Assembly (NCBI GenBank): GCA_934502905.1
Contig: CAKSVK010000149.1
Location: forward strand, 1-8,465
Length of the DNA: 8,465 nt
Origin: an uncultured Chitinophagaceae bacterium
GTDB taxonomy: Bacteria; Bacteroidota; Bacteroidia; Chitinophagales; Chitinophagaceae
Reading direction: 5' to 3'
A program made the translations under genes and the position numbers. Below are positions 3,143 to 8,465 of the stretch, piece after piece (the stretch's first letter is position 1; the number at the start of each line of letters is the position of its first letter). Under the pieces are notes generated by a model. The model had not been told where the DNA came from, searched no databases, and was given only the letters and a program-made list of their open reading frames with translations.

Positions 3143-5964
3143 TTTGTAAACTCCCTGATATTGCGAAGTACTTCTTCAATATGGCTGTCTATAGCCGTTT
3201 TAAGGTGGTTAAACTCCTCTGTATCGGTAATGCTGTACTCAAAGCCTACCCGTCCTTTGTTGCCGTTAATGCGCTTTATATAACCGTATTGTGACAGCTC
3301 CTTCATATAGCGCTGTATGGTTCGCGGCTCCGTCCTGAACGCCTTGCGGATAGCCTGGGTCTTAAAGCTGCTTAACGCATGCTGCGTTGCATATGCTTTC
3401 AGCCTTTCCAAAAATTCCCGGGTGGCTTTTGCCAGTTCATCGCTCTTGGAGAACAGCACATCTTTTAAAAGCGTAAAGGCTGCTTCGATATCTTCAATAG
3501 AAGTTTCGATATACACCCCTTCCCCCAGCCCCTTCCCCGCAGGGGAAGGGGAGCGCTTTACTTCCCTCTGGTACTGGTGGTAAAAAGTGATCGCTTCTAT
3601 AAAGCCTAACAATAATGTCATGGTTCGTCTCGGCTTAAAAACCTGCTCCGGCAGCACAATGTATTTTGCATAAGGATTGATAATACCAATGGGACGGAGT
3701 ACACGCTGTATGTTTTTAAACAGCTCCTTATACTGCTGCTCTCTTTCCCGGTTTACTTCGCCGGCGGCAAGCCGGGTCTGGTACTCATTGATGCGTTTGT
3801 CCTGGTCTCTGGTCTGGTCGGTGTACAAGAGTATGCACCGGTTGGCATTGTCTTCGTATAGCTTTTCTTTGGTGGTGCAGCCGCTTACGCTTACAGGCCC
3901 TTCTACTGTCAGCGTAATGGTCTTTAAATTGCCCTTGCTGTCTTTGAGCGTAACGGTTTTGCTGATCCTTCTTTTGGTCTGCAGCTCCCGCAGCGGGTAG
4001 AACACGGATAGCGCTCCGTCCAGGTCTTCGATCAGGATCAGCTTATGTTTCAGCTCTTCCTGCTTAAAATAATACAGGGCGTTCTCGGTGATCTGCGTGA
4101 TCTCTATTTTGTCTTCCTGGGGTATCAACTCGCTGATGCGTTCCTGCAAATAGGTTTTACCGCTGCCGCTGGCGCCCAGGAACATGATGTGCAACGGCAC
4201 GGGCTGTTTGCGGGTGCAGTACACCAGGTAAGCGATCAGGCTGTTGGTGGATTCTCCTACGATGCCGCATTGCTGTAATAACTGACCGGTACGTTGCAAG
4301 AGCTTGTCTTTCTTTAGCTCTGCTATGGCTTGCTGCCTTTGCGCTGCGGATAGCTCGCTGACGGTTTCCGGTTTGGGTTGCAACGCTTCTATCCGTTTAA
4401 TGCGATAGTTCTCCAGCTCATTGGTCAGCTCGCTGATGGTGGTTTCGGTTTGCTTTATATTGCAATCAAAGCTCTCGCTGATCGTTTGTATGAGCTGTTC
4501 CGTCTGGTGGCGGTTGTACAGGTCTAACGTATCTCTTATTGGCAGAACCCCCTCCAACCTCCCCGCAGGGGAGGCTTTTTTAATCACCTTCAATGTAACC
4601 TTCATTCTATCCAGCCCGGTGATCTTTATGCCGCCCCATACTTCTATACGTAACTGGTGGTTGCCTGTCCCCAACGAAGTTGGCGGATCGTAAATTAAAA
4701 GTTCGGCGTTCGTTACATCAAGTTTTGCAAGTGGCGGTAACGCTGCTGTAGCAGTAGTTTCAGTTTTTTCTTTTTCAGTTGAAAAAGAAAAACTTTCCCG
4801 TTGTTCTATCAAGTCAAGCAGCATTTGTTTTGCATTCCCGATACGCTCCGCTATCGGGATGTCGTCGCTTTGCTCCTCCACATGCATTTGCAATACACTG
4901 TTCACATCTTCTCCGGATGGCAAGGTTACCTTGCTGATATTGATCTCCGGAGATCCTTCGGCTGCGCTCAGGACTTGCTTTAGCGTAACAGTATGCTTTG
5001 CCGTTGCTGCTTCGCCTGCTTCGTCTGCATCAAGCATCAGGATGATTTCTTCCAACTGCGGTAAACTGGTGATGGCTTGTATATGTTCTTCGGTCAGTCC
5101 GTTTGTGCCGTATAATGATAAAACTGTGTACTGCTCTGTGATTTCTTTTTGTTGTAGCAGGCTGGCTGCATCAATAACGCTTTCAACAAGTATCAGCTTC
5201 TTTGTACTTAATGCAGGGTAGCCGGGATATAAGCCGCTCCTGTTCGCTAAATAAAAATGCCGTGATGCACCGGATGGTTCTCCCCCTTCGGGGGAGTTAG
5301 AGGGGGCTATACTTCTTCCGTACAGCGATATGATTTTATTCTCTGCATTCTTTAGCGGGAAGATAATACAGTCCTTTGCCCATACGCTGTAACCGCCTGC
5401 CGGCTTTGCTTTCAGCAAGCCGGCTTTTACCATGCTATCCACCAGGTAATGATGTTTGCTCTCCACATGCAGACCGCCACTGTTAAATGCTGCCTCTATC
5501 ACTTTATGATCAATGCTGCGGCTTTGTAAATATTCAATCGCTTTCTTTGCTCTCGGCAGACCTGACCGGTAATAAGTAAAAAATTTGGTAAGCACAGCTA
5601 TCAGGTCAAGGCTGCTTTCTTCGATAAACAACTTCGCTTCGGTTGCTTTTCCTCCTGCCCCGTCCGACCCGGTCATCCGGGCGGGCTTACTCCCTACACC
5701 TTCCACCATCTCCGTTGCCTTTACCAATGCTTCGTGCCTGCTGCATTTTTCATACAGCTCTATAAACTGTATAGCATCTCCTGTACCGGCTGTACAGTTG
5801 GAAGAAAAGCAACAAAAGGTATTGGTTTTCGGGTATATCTGCAGGCTCGGCGTTTTGTCCGGGTGGAAGGGGCATAGCAGCCGGTGGTTCTTATCGGGCT
5901 GTAAGCCGTAATGCTGCAATACCTGCTCAATAGTAAGCTGCTGCTTAATCTGCCTTATTTCCAT
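3118..5964 (-). CDS. CHC2/TOPRIM DNA primase fused to ATPase and winged-helix domain
   Basis: I start it at the ATG at 5964 (948 aa); a longer frame to 6021 only adds residues from the overlapping SymE gene. Numbered from 5964: a CHC2 zinc finger with CPFH at 31-34, C51/C52 and C57, followed by GDAIQF as in DnaG; a TOPRIM domain with E261 (LVESVIDAA), GTNGLT, and DAD at 312-314 followed by EAGEAA; a P-loop ATPase with GASGSGKT at 597-604 and a Walker B LILIEDLDG at about 642-650; and a C-terminal winged-helix region at about 866-911. Known DnaG-type primases make RNA primers, and the ATPase suggests a combined primase-helicase for replicating a mobile element. The first 20 nt overlap SymE, so translation is probably coupled. 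Several palindromic elements interrupt the gene without breaking the frame, and the last one provides the stop. I cannot name a precise subfamily. Confidence 0.92.
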   Translation of the reverse strand: MEIRQIKQQLTIEQVLQHYGLQPDKNHRLLCPFHPDKTPSLQIYPKTNTFCCFSSNCTAGTGDAIQFIELYEKCSRHEALVKATEMVEGVGSKPARMTGSDGAGGKATEAKLFIEESSLDLIAVLTKFFTYYRSGLPRAKKAIEYLQSRSIDHKVIEAAFNSGGLHVESKHHYLVDSMVKAGLLKAKPAGGYSVWAKDCIIFPLKNAENKIISLYGRSIAPSNSPEGGEPSGASRHFYLANRSGLYPGYPALSTKKLILVESVIDAASLLQQKEITEQYTVLSLYGTNGLTEEHIQAITSLPQLEEIILMLDADEAGEAATAKHTVTLKQVLSAAEGSPEINISKVTLPSGEDVNSVLQMHVEEQSDDIPIAERIGNAKQMLLDLIEQRESFSFSTEKEKTETTATAALPPLAKLDVTNAELLIYDPPTSLGTGNHQLRIEVWGGIKITGLDRMKVTLKVIKKASPAGRLEGVLPIRDTLDLYNRHQTEQLIQTISESFDCNIKQTETTISELTNELENYRIKRIEALQPKPETVSELSAAQRQQAIAELKKDKLLQRTGQLLQQCGIVGESTNSLIAYLVYCTRKQPVPLHIMFLGASGSGKTYLQERISELIPQEDKIEITQITENALYYFKQEELKHKLILIEDLDGALSVFYPLRELQTKRRISKTVTLKDSKGNLKTITLTVEGPVSVSGCTTKEKLYEDNANRCILLYTDQTRDQDKRINEYQTRLAAGEVNREREQQYKELFKNIQRVLRPIGIINPYAKYIVLPEQVFKPRRTMTLLLGFIEAITFYHQYQREVKRSPSPAGKGLGEGVYIETSIEDIEAAFTLLKDVLFSKSDELAKATREFLERLKAYATQHALSSFKTQAIRKAFRTEPRTIQRYMKELSQYGYIKRINGNKGRVGFEYSITDTEEFNHLKTAIDSHIEEVLRNIREFTKSSPLERI
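3513..3552 (-). repeat. In-frame palindromic element in primase (5)
   Basis: CCCCTTCCCC (3529-3538) pairs with GGGGAAGGGG (3542-3551), a 10-bp stem. On the minus strand a tail CTGGGGGAAGGGGT follows. It encodes SPSPAGKGLGEG between the ATPase and the winged-helix region. Confidence 0.8.
4547..4575 (-). repeat. In-frame palindromic element in primase (6)
   Basis: CCTCCCC (4558-4564) pairs with GGGGAGG (4568-4574), with minus-strand tail TTGGAGGGGG. It encodes ASPAGRLEG inside the region between the TOPRIM and ATPase domains. Confidence 0.8.
4765..4792. repeat. 28-nt T/A-rich near-palindrome inside primase
   Basis: TTTTTCTTTTTCA (4765-4777) pairs with TGAAAAAGAAAAA (4780-4792) around GT. The architecture is almost that of the non-coding palindrome at 110-137. 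It encodes SFSFSTEKEKT on the minus strand. Confidence 0.7.
4836..4859. repeat. In-frame palindromic element in primase, TCCCGATA family
   Basis: TCCCGATA (4836-4843) pairs with TATCGGGA (4852-4859) around CGCTCCGC. It encodes DIPIAERIG on the minus strand. The sequence type differs from the CCCC/GGGG family. Confidence 0.65.
4953..4974. repeat. In-frame imperfect palindrome in primase, GTCCTGAGCGCAG family
   Basis: GATCCTTCGGCTGCGCTCAGGAC-type sequence has TCCT/AGGA arms around a GC-rich centre. It encodes VLSAAEGS on the minus strand, just after the TOPRIM domain. It resembles a repeat type I associate with many bacterial genomes; this is from memory only. Confidence 0.45.
5280..5304 (+). 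repeat. In-frame palindromic element in primase, opposite orientation (7)
   Basis: CTCCCCC (5280-5286) pairs with GGGGGAG (5290-5296). The TTAGAGGGGG tail follows on the plus strand, so this copy points opposite to the others. It encodes APSNSPEGGE in the TOPRIM-proximal part of the primase. Confidence 0.8.
5657..5686. repeat. In-frame GC-rich inverted repeat in primase (8)
   Basis: CCCGG (5668-5672) pairs with CCGGG (5677-5681), and outer GCCC (5657-5660) with GGGC (5683-5686). It encodes KPARMTGSDGAGG in the linker after the CHC2 finger, a low-complexity stretch unlike its surroundings. Confidence 0.55.
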
Positions 5965-6166
5965 GGGCTGAACAGTTTTTGATCGTGAGGGTATTTTGCT
6001 CCACGGTGATCTCCACCGCATCGCCCACCTTAAAGCCTGCCTGCGCCAGCCACAGCCCGCTCACATTCAGCCAGGGCACTTCCTTGCCGGGGCTATAACC
6101 CCAATGCCCGGTTAATGCCCGGTATTTACCGTGCAGCTTTACTTTGCGGATACGTTCGTTTGCCAT
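5945..6166 (-). CDS. SymE-like (AbrB-fold) small protein
   Basis: This 73-aa product carries the SymE-family signature in its second half: P-W-L-N-V-S-G-L-W-L-A-Q-A-G-F, then V-G-D-A-V-E-I-T-V-E-Q-N-T-L-T-I. Known SymE of E. coli is an SOS-induced toxin with an AbrB-like fold, controlled by the antisense RNA SymR. Here it is the first gene of a replication/recombination operon, reads directly from a Bacteroidota-type promoter, and its last 20 nt overlap the primase start. That position fits a DNA- or nucleoid-binding accessory factor as well as a toxin. I see no obvious antisense promoter opposite its start. The ATG at 6166 is the only reasonable start. Family assignment is good; function in this setting is inference. 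Confidence 0.82.
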   Translation of the reverse strand: MANERIRKVKLHGKYRALTGHWGYSPGKEVPWLNVSGLWLAQAGFKVGDAVEITVEQNTLTIKNCSAHGNKAD

Positions 6167-6183
6167 AGAAAATATTTTTTTCT

Positions 6184-6218
6184 GTTACCAATTGGTGACA
6201 AAGCTAACAGATTGGTAA
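6184..6218. promoter_or_regulatory. Probable operator with three TTACCAAT half-sites
   Basis: TTACCAAT (6185-6192) overlaps ATTGGTGA (6191-6198), giving the palindrome ACCAATTGGT (6187-6196) and a 16-bp dyad with one mismatched pair. A further inverted half-site ATTGGTAA lies at 6211-6218. They flank and overlap the minus-strand -7 box, where a repressor would block the SymE-primase-recombinase operon. The divergent XRE protein is the natural candidate. Confidence 0.7.
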
Positions 6219-6230
6219 ATTCTATCCAAA
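6199..6230 (-). promoter_or_regulatory. Bacteroidota-type promoter of the replication operon
   Basis: On the minus strand TTTG (6230-6227) and TAGCTTTG (6206-6199) are separated by 20 nt, a good match to the TTTG / TAnnTTTG consensus. Transcription would start about 25 nt before the SymE ATG. Confidence 0.7.
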
Positions 6231-6240
6231 CTTTTTAATG

Positions 6241-6271
6241 TTGTTTAGCATTTTTAAGTAAAGTATTTTTG
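6241..6271 (+). promoter_or_regulatory. Bacteroidota-type promoter of the XRE regulator
   Basis: TTG (6241-6243) and TATTTTTG (6264-6271) lie 20 nt apart, again fitting the TAnnTTTG pattern. This leaves a leader of roughly 35 nt before the ATG at 6314. Confidence 0.55.
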
Positions 6272-6313
6272 CTGAACCGTTGATAAATACGGCAATTTTA
6301 GCACCTATACAGT

Positions 6314-6664
6314 ATGGATTTTGGTAGTAAAATCGTGCAGCTTCGTAAAGACAAAAACCTCTCCAGGGATGACCTGGCTAAAGCCGTTGGCACTTCATCG
6401 GCCATCATTGGCCGCTATGAACGTAATGAGATTACCCCTTCCGTGGAAGTAGCTGCTAAGATCGCCGATGCCCTGGATGTATCGCTGGACTACCTGGTAG
6501 GCGCTTCTTCTTTTGTAGTGAAGGATAAAAAAATGCTCCACCGACTGGAACTGCTGGAGAAAATTGATGAAGACGATAGGGAAACGATCTTAAAAGTAGT
6601 AGACAACTACCTTACCACCGCGCAACTGCAAACAACTACTAAAAAGCTGAAGCAAAAAGCGTGA
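6314..6664 (+). CDS. XRE-family helix-turn-helix transcriptional regulator
   Basis: This is a 116-aa protein with a HTH_3 domain at residues 4-60. It has the phage-repressor pattern: LRKDKNLSRDDLAKAVGTSS, then I-I-G-R-Y-E-R-N-E and P-S-V-E-V-A-A-K-I-A-D-A-L-D-V-S-L-D-Y-L-V-G. The C-terminal 45 residues are charged and helical (DEDDRETILKVVDNYL), a common dimerisation tail. It is divergent from the SymE-primase-recombinase operon and shares its control region, so it most likely represses that operon through the TTACCAAT half-sites. There is no peptidase domain, so induction by RecA-type self-cleavage is not expected. Confidence 0.92.
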   Translation: MDFGSKIVQLRKDKNLSRDDLAKAVGTSSAIIGRYERNEITPSVEVAAKIADALDVSLDYLVGASSFVVKDKKMLHRLELLEKIDEDDRETILKVVDNYLTTAQLQTTTKKLKQKA

Positions 6665-6667
6665 ATG

Positions 6668-6681
6668 ATTATTGCAATAAT
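6668..6681. repeat. 14-bp perfect palindrome after the XRE gene
   Basis: ATTATTGCAATAAT lies 4 nt after the TGA of the XRE gene. It has no T tract, so it is a weak terminator candidate at best. It marks the point where base composition becomes more AT-rich. Confidence 0.5.
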
Positions 6682-6743
6682 GCAAGCTTGACGCTCACCT
6701 GTTTGAGATGTATGTATTATAAAGTGCTATAAAAAAGCTATAT

Positions 6744-7139
6744 ATGATCGAAGCTATTATTACCATAATTATCGCAGTAGCCTTACTTTACGTAAGCGTT
6801 TCTACATTACAGCGATACAATCAAATTGCAAAAAATGGACAAGAAACAGAGGGAGTTGTCTTTGATATAAATTCATCGGATAATTTAGATACGGCAACCA
6901 TTAACTATCCTGTAGTTCGCTTCACCACAGTAAACCAACAATGGATAACCGATAAATCACCCGTTAGTATAATACCCGGAAGCTATAAAAAGGGGCAAAA
7001 AATAACGGTGATTTATCGAATAGAAAACCCGTCAGATTTTTTCATAAAGTCAAACAATACGCATCGCATCCTCATGGCAACTGCTGTAATTGCTATTATA
7101 TTGCTTGCAATCGGTATTTATTTATTACTCCGTATATAG
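6744..7139 (+). CDS. DUF3592-like membrane protein
   Basis: This 131-aa protein has a membrane segment at each end (about 3-20 and 108-129) around an extracytoplasmic domain. The middle follows the DUF3592 pattern: G-x-V early in the domain, Y-P-V-V-R-F, a Trp-containing strand, Y-x-x-G-Q-x-I-x-V-I-Y, and N-P-S-D-F-F. The function of the family is unknown. The gene ends tail-to-tail with the lipoprotein gene, overlapping it by 15 bp (7125-7139) with no terminator in between. It is AT-rich, like its right neighbours and unlike the operon to its left. I see no good TAnnTTTG box in the 79 bp before it. Confidence 0.8.
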   Translation: MIEAIITIIIAVALLYVSVSTLQRYNQIAKNGQETEGVVFDINSSDNLDTATINYPVVRFTTVNQQWITDKSPVSIIPGSYKKGQKITVIYRIENPSDFFIKSNNTHRILMATAVIAIILLAIGIYLLLRI

Positions 7140-7595
7140 CTTTAGAGATTCTTCTAATTCAAACTCCAATACATCATCGAATGTAAATTTGTATATACTT
7201 ACTTTTGTTCCATTATCATAATAGATAAAAGTGAAGCGATAGAATTTTTTTTCATATCTAACCAGGTAAGTATACATTCCTATTGCATCTTTCACAAAAC
7301 GCTTTTTTAATACTTTGCTATCAACATATGCTCCAGAGTATTGATTAATCCCGTTAAATTTCTCTTGCAAAGAGAATGTTGCGGAGTCTTTCAAATCAAT
7401 ATTTTCATTTTGAGAGAGTAGCTCTTCAAGCGCCTTATTATAATTCCCTGATTTTATGCCCTTGAAAAAATTATCAATCAAAGGAGATGCATTTTTATCT
7501 ATATTATTACTAGTCGTATCCTTATCATTTCTAGCATCAACATGCTGCTGACAGCTAACTATAAACAATAACAGCAATAAAACTGGTATTCGCAT
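7125..7595 (-). CDS. Small lipoprotein, possible RHS partner or immunity protein
   Basis: This 156-aa protein starts with a signal peptide ending in the lipobox F-I-V-S-C (Cys15), so it should be lipidated and envelope-anchored. The mature part begins with a polar linker and continues with a compact domain: FFKGIKSGNYNKALEEL, then several aromatic strands such as YTYLVRYEKKFYRFTFIYY. I do not recognise the family; the shape resembles small NTF2-like lipoproteins. Its ATG lies 15 nt after the RHS stop on the same strand, the usual place for an immunity gene of a polymorphic toxin. A lipid-anchored immunity would fit a tip acting in the periplasm or on membranes. The pairing is inference from position. 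Confidence 0.75.
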   Translation of the reverse strand: MRIPVLLLLLFIVSCQQHVDARNDKDTTSNNIDKNASPLIDNFFKGIKSGNYNKALEELLSQNENIDLKDSATFSLQEKFNGINQYSGAYVDSKVLKKRFVKDAIGMYTYLVRYEKKFYRFTFIYYDNGTKVSIYKFTFDDVLEFELEESLKLYTE

Positions 7596-7610
7596 AAAAC
7601 CAAATTTGAG

Positions 7611-8465
7611 TTAATTTTGTGGGAGAGTAATATTACCTCCTAATTTAGAAGGCATTTTATCCTTTATCGTCTCTTTTGTATATTCTATAAGCACGCCTAC
7701 AGCATCCTCTAAGGCATTAGCAGCACGAATAACATTTACCTTAACAGATATTCCAAAAAGCCCCAACTTAGCCCCTAAACTTACATCTCCACTCGCTGCA
7801 TCTGCTCCGAGCTTTTGTGTCACATTTCCTTCTCCAACTTTCTTGGAAGCTGACAATGAAGGGTCAACACCCATACCTCCTGACACAAGATTTCCATCCA
7901 GTTTACCATCCTTAAGTTCTAAGTTACCAACACTTACACCTGCATTTCCCTCCCCAACTGGAGTAGTTATTTTTGCTCCAGCACTTGCTAATGAAGCACC
8001 ACCTGATACCTCACCTCCTAAATTAACTTTTACTTCCGCTTGAGGCCCACTAGCTCCAACCTCTCCTCCAACTTTTCCAACTTTCCCGCTTACGCCAACG
8101 CCAACGCCAACTGAACCTTTCACCTGAACTGTATTAGAAGCATTATTATTAAAGCTTCGCATTCTCTCTTGAACACTTGGTCTAAGCCATATAGGTCTAC
8201 TTGTATCTCCCAAAGGGTCATTGTGAAGTATAGGATTATTACTCATTGCAGAGTAAGGGCTCTGTGCATAATCTGGTTTGGGGTCTATCTGATGCCATCT
8301 TCCTATTTGAGGATCAAGCATCCTGAACTGTGTGGCATACCACTCTAATCCGCTACCATCGGAGAACTCTTTGTTTTGTAATTCAGAACCTTTGTTGTAC
8401 TTATATTTATTTTCCGGTGCATTGTTTAATGCCTTAGAGCTTATTCCCGCCATGGTCAGCCCGAA
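7611..8465 (-). CDS. RHS-core protein, 3' part, glycine-rich C-terminal tip (open at window end)
   Basis: The frame is open to the window edge (284 codons: F-G-L-T, then [11 protein letters not shown]). The Met after FGLT is internal, not a natural start. Residues 1-90 are the RHS-repeat-associated core: [44 protein letters not shown]. Past D-P-L-G-D the tip (about 190 aa) is unlike known nuclease or deaminase toxins I can recall. It has Gly/Val/Ser-rich repeated strands ([19 protein letters not shown]) and ends with a hydrophobic-amphipathic segment ([29 protein letters not shown]). In polymorphic-toxin RHS proteins the core forms the shell and the tip is the variable effector; this tip could be membrane-active or structural. 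A lipoprotein gene follows after 15 nt. Confidence 0.85.
   Translation of the reverse strand, partial: FGLTMAGISSKALNNAPENKYKYNKGSELQNKEFSDGSGLEWYATQFRMLDPQIGRWHQIDPKPDYAQSPYSAMSNNPILHNDPLGDTSRPIWLRPSVQERMRSFNNNASNTVQVKGSVGVGVGVSGKVGKVGGEVGASGPQAEVKVNLGGEVSGGASLASAGAKITTPVGEGNAGVSVGNLELKDGKLDGNLVSGGMGVDPSLSASKKVGEGNVTQKLGADAASGDVSLGAKLGLFGISVKVNVIRAANALEDAVGVLIEYTKETIKDKMPSKLGGNITLPQN
8092..8111. repeat. Hexanucleotide tandem repeat in the RHS tip
   Basis: The unit ACGCCA occurs 3.3 times in a row (8092-8111) and encodes the V-G-V-G-V-G run. It keeps frame when units are gained or lost. Confidence 0.6.
8455..8465. repeat. 11-bp terminal direct repeat, right copy
   Basis: This is identical to 1-11 and encodes F-G-L-T at the start of the visible RHS frame. 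Confidence 0.7.

Noticed and set aside
2958..3179. 73-codon minus-strand ORF starting MKKYF
   Set aside because: It overlaps the primase end and the repeat cluster, and its sequence is explained by the palindromic element and the TGTCGCATT repeats.
2178..5686. CRISPR array
   Set aside because: The palindromic repeats are irregularly spaced, vary in sequence and orientation and lie within coding frames.
5965..6021. 19-residue N-terminal extension of the primase
   Set aside because: It lies inside the SymE gene in another frame; the CHC2 domain begins normally after the ATG at 5964.
7843..8043. 66-codon plus-strand ORF opposite the RHS tip
   Set aside because: Its Pro/Ser-rich composition is the complement of the Gly-rich RHS frame.

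Overview
The window reads as accessory DNA of a Bacteroidota bacterium, most likely Chitinophagaceae-like. The clues are an RHS core with the family's [16 protein letters not shown] motif, a lipoprotein with a Bacteroidota-style lipobox, two promoters of the Bacteroidota type (TTG or TTTG, about 20 bp, TAnnTTTG), little use of Shine-Dalgarno sites, and many short CCCC-loop-GGGG palindromes of the kind scattered through these genomes.

Layout. Positions 1-86 (minus) hold a scrap of RHS coding sequence, followed by two strong hairpin terminators and a 28-nt palindrome. A small membrane/zinc-ribbon-like gene follows (165-509, minus). Positions 510-1169 hold no convincing gene but are packed with structure: a 39-bp direct repeat, a 12-bp perfect hairpin, a 132-nt nested stem and smaller hairpins. 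Positions 6166 to 1170 form one minus-strand operon: SymE-like protein, then a 948-residue CHC2/TOPRIM primase fused to an ATPase and a winged helix, then two tandem tyrosine recombinases that overlap by ATGA. A divergent XRE repressor-like gene (6314-6664, plus) is separated from SymE by a promoter/operator region with repeated TTACCAAT half-sites. From about 6665 the base composition looks more AT-rich and the content changes: a DUF3592-like membrane protein, a small lipoprotein, and the 3' part of an RHS gene with a glycine-rich tip.

How it may work. The XRE protein probably represses the replication/recombination operon, as in phages and integrative elements. Primase-ATPase plus recombinases would replicate and move the DNA, with candidate cis sites in the hairpin region and in a cluster of TGTCGCATT repeats between primase and recombinase. 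The RHS tip and following lipoprotein look like a toxin (or display) cassette with its partner.

Two observations stand out. The window begins and ends with the same 11 bp, and joining the ends restores an in-frame RHS motif, so this is either a circle of about 8454 bp or an element bounded by direct repeats inside RHS sequence. Also, the primase and one recombinase gene carry about eleven short palindromic elements that keep the reading frame, comparable in concept to the Rickettsia palindromic elements.
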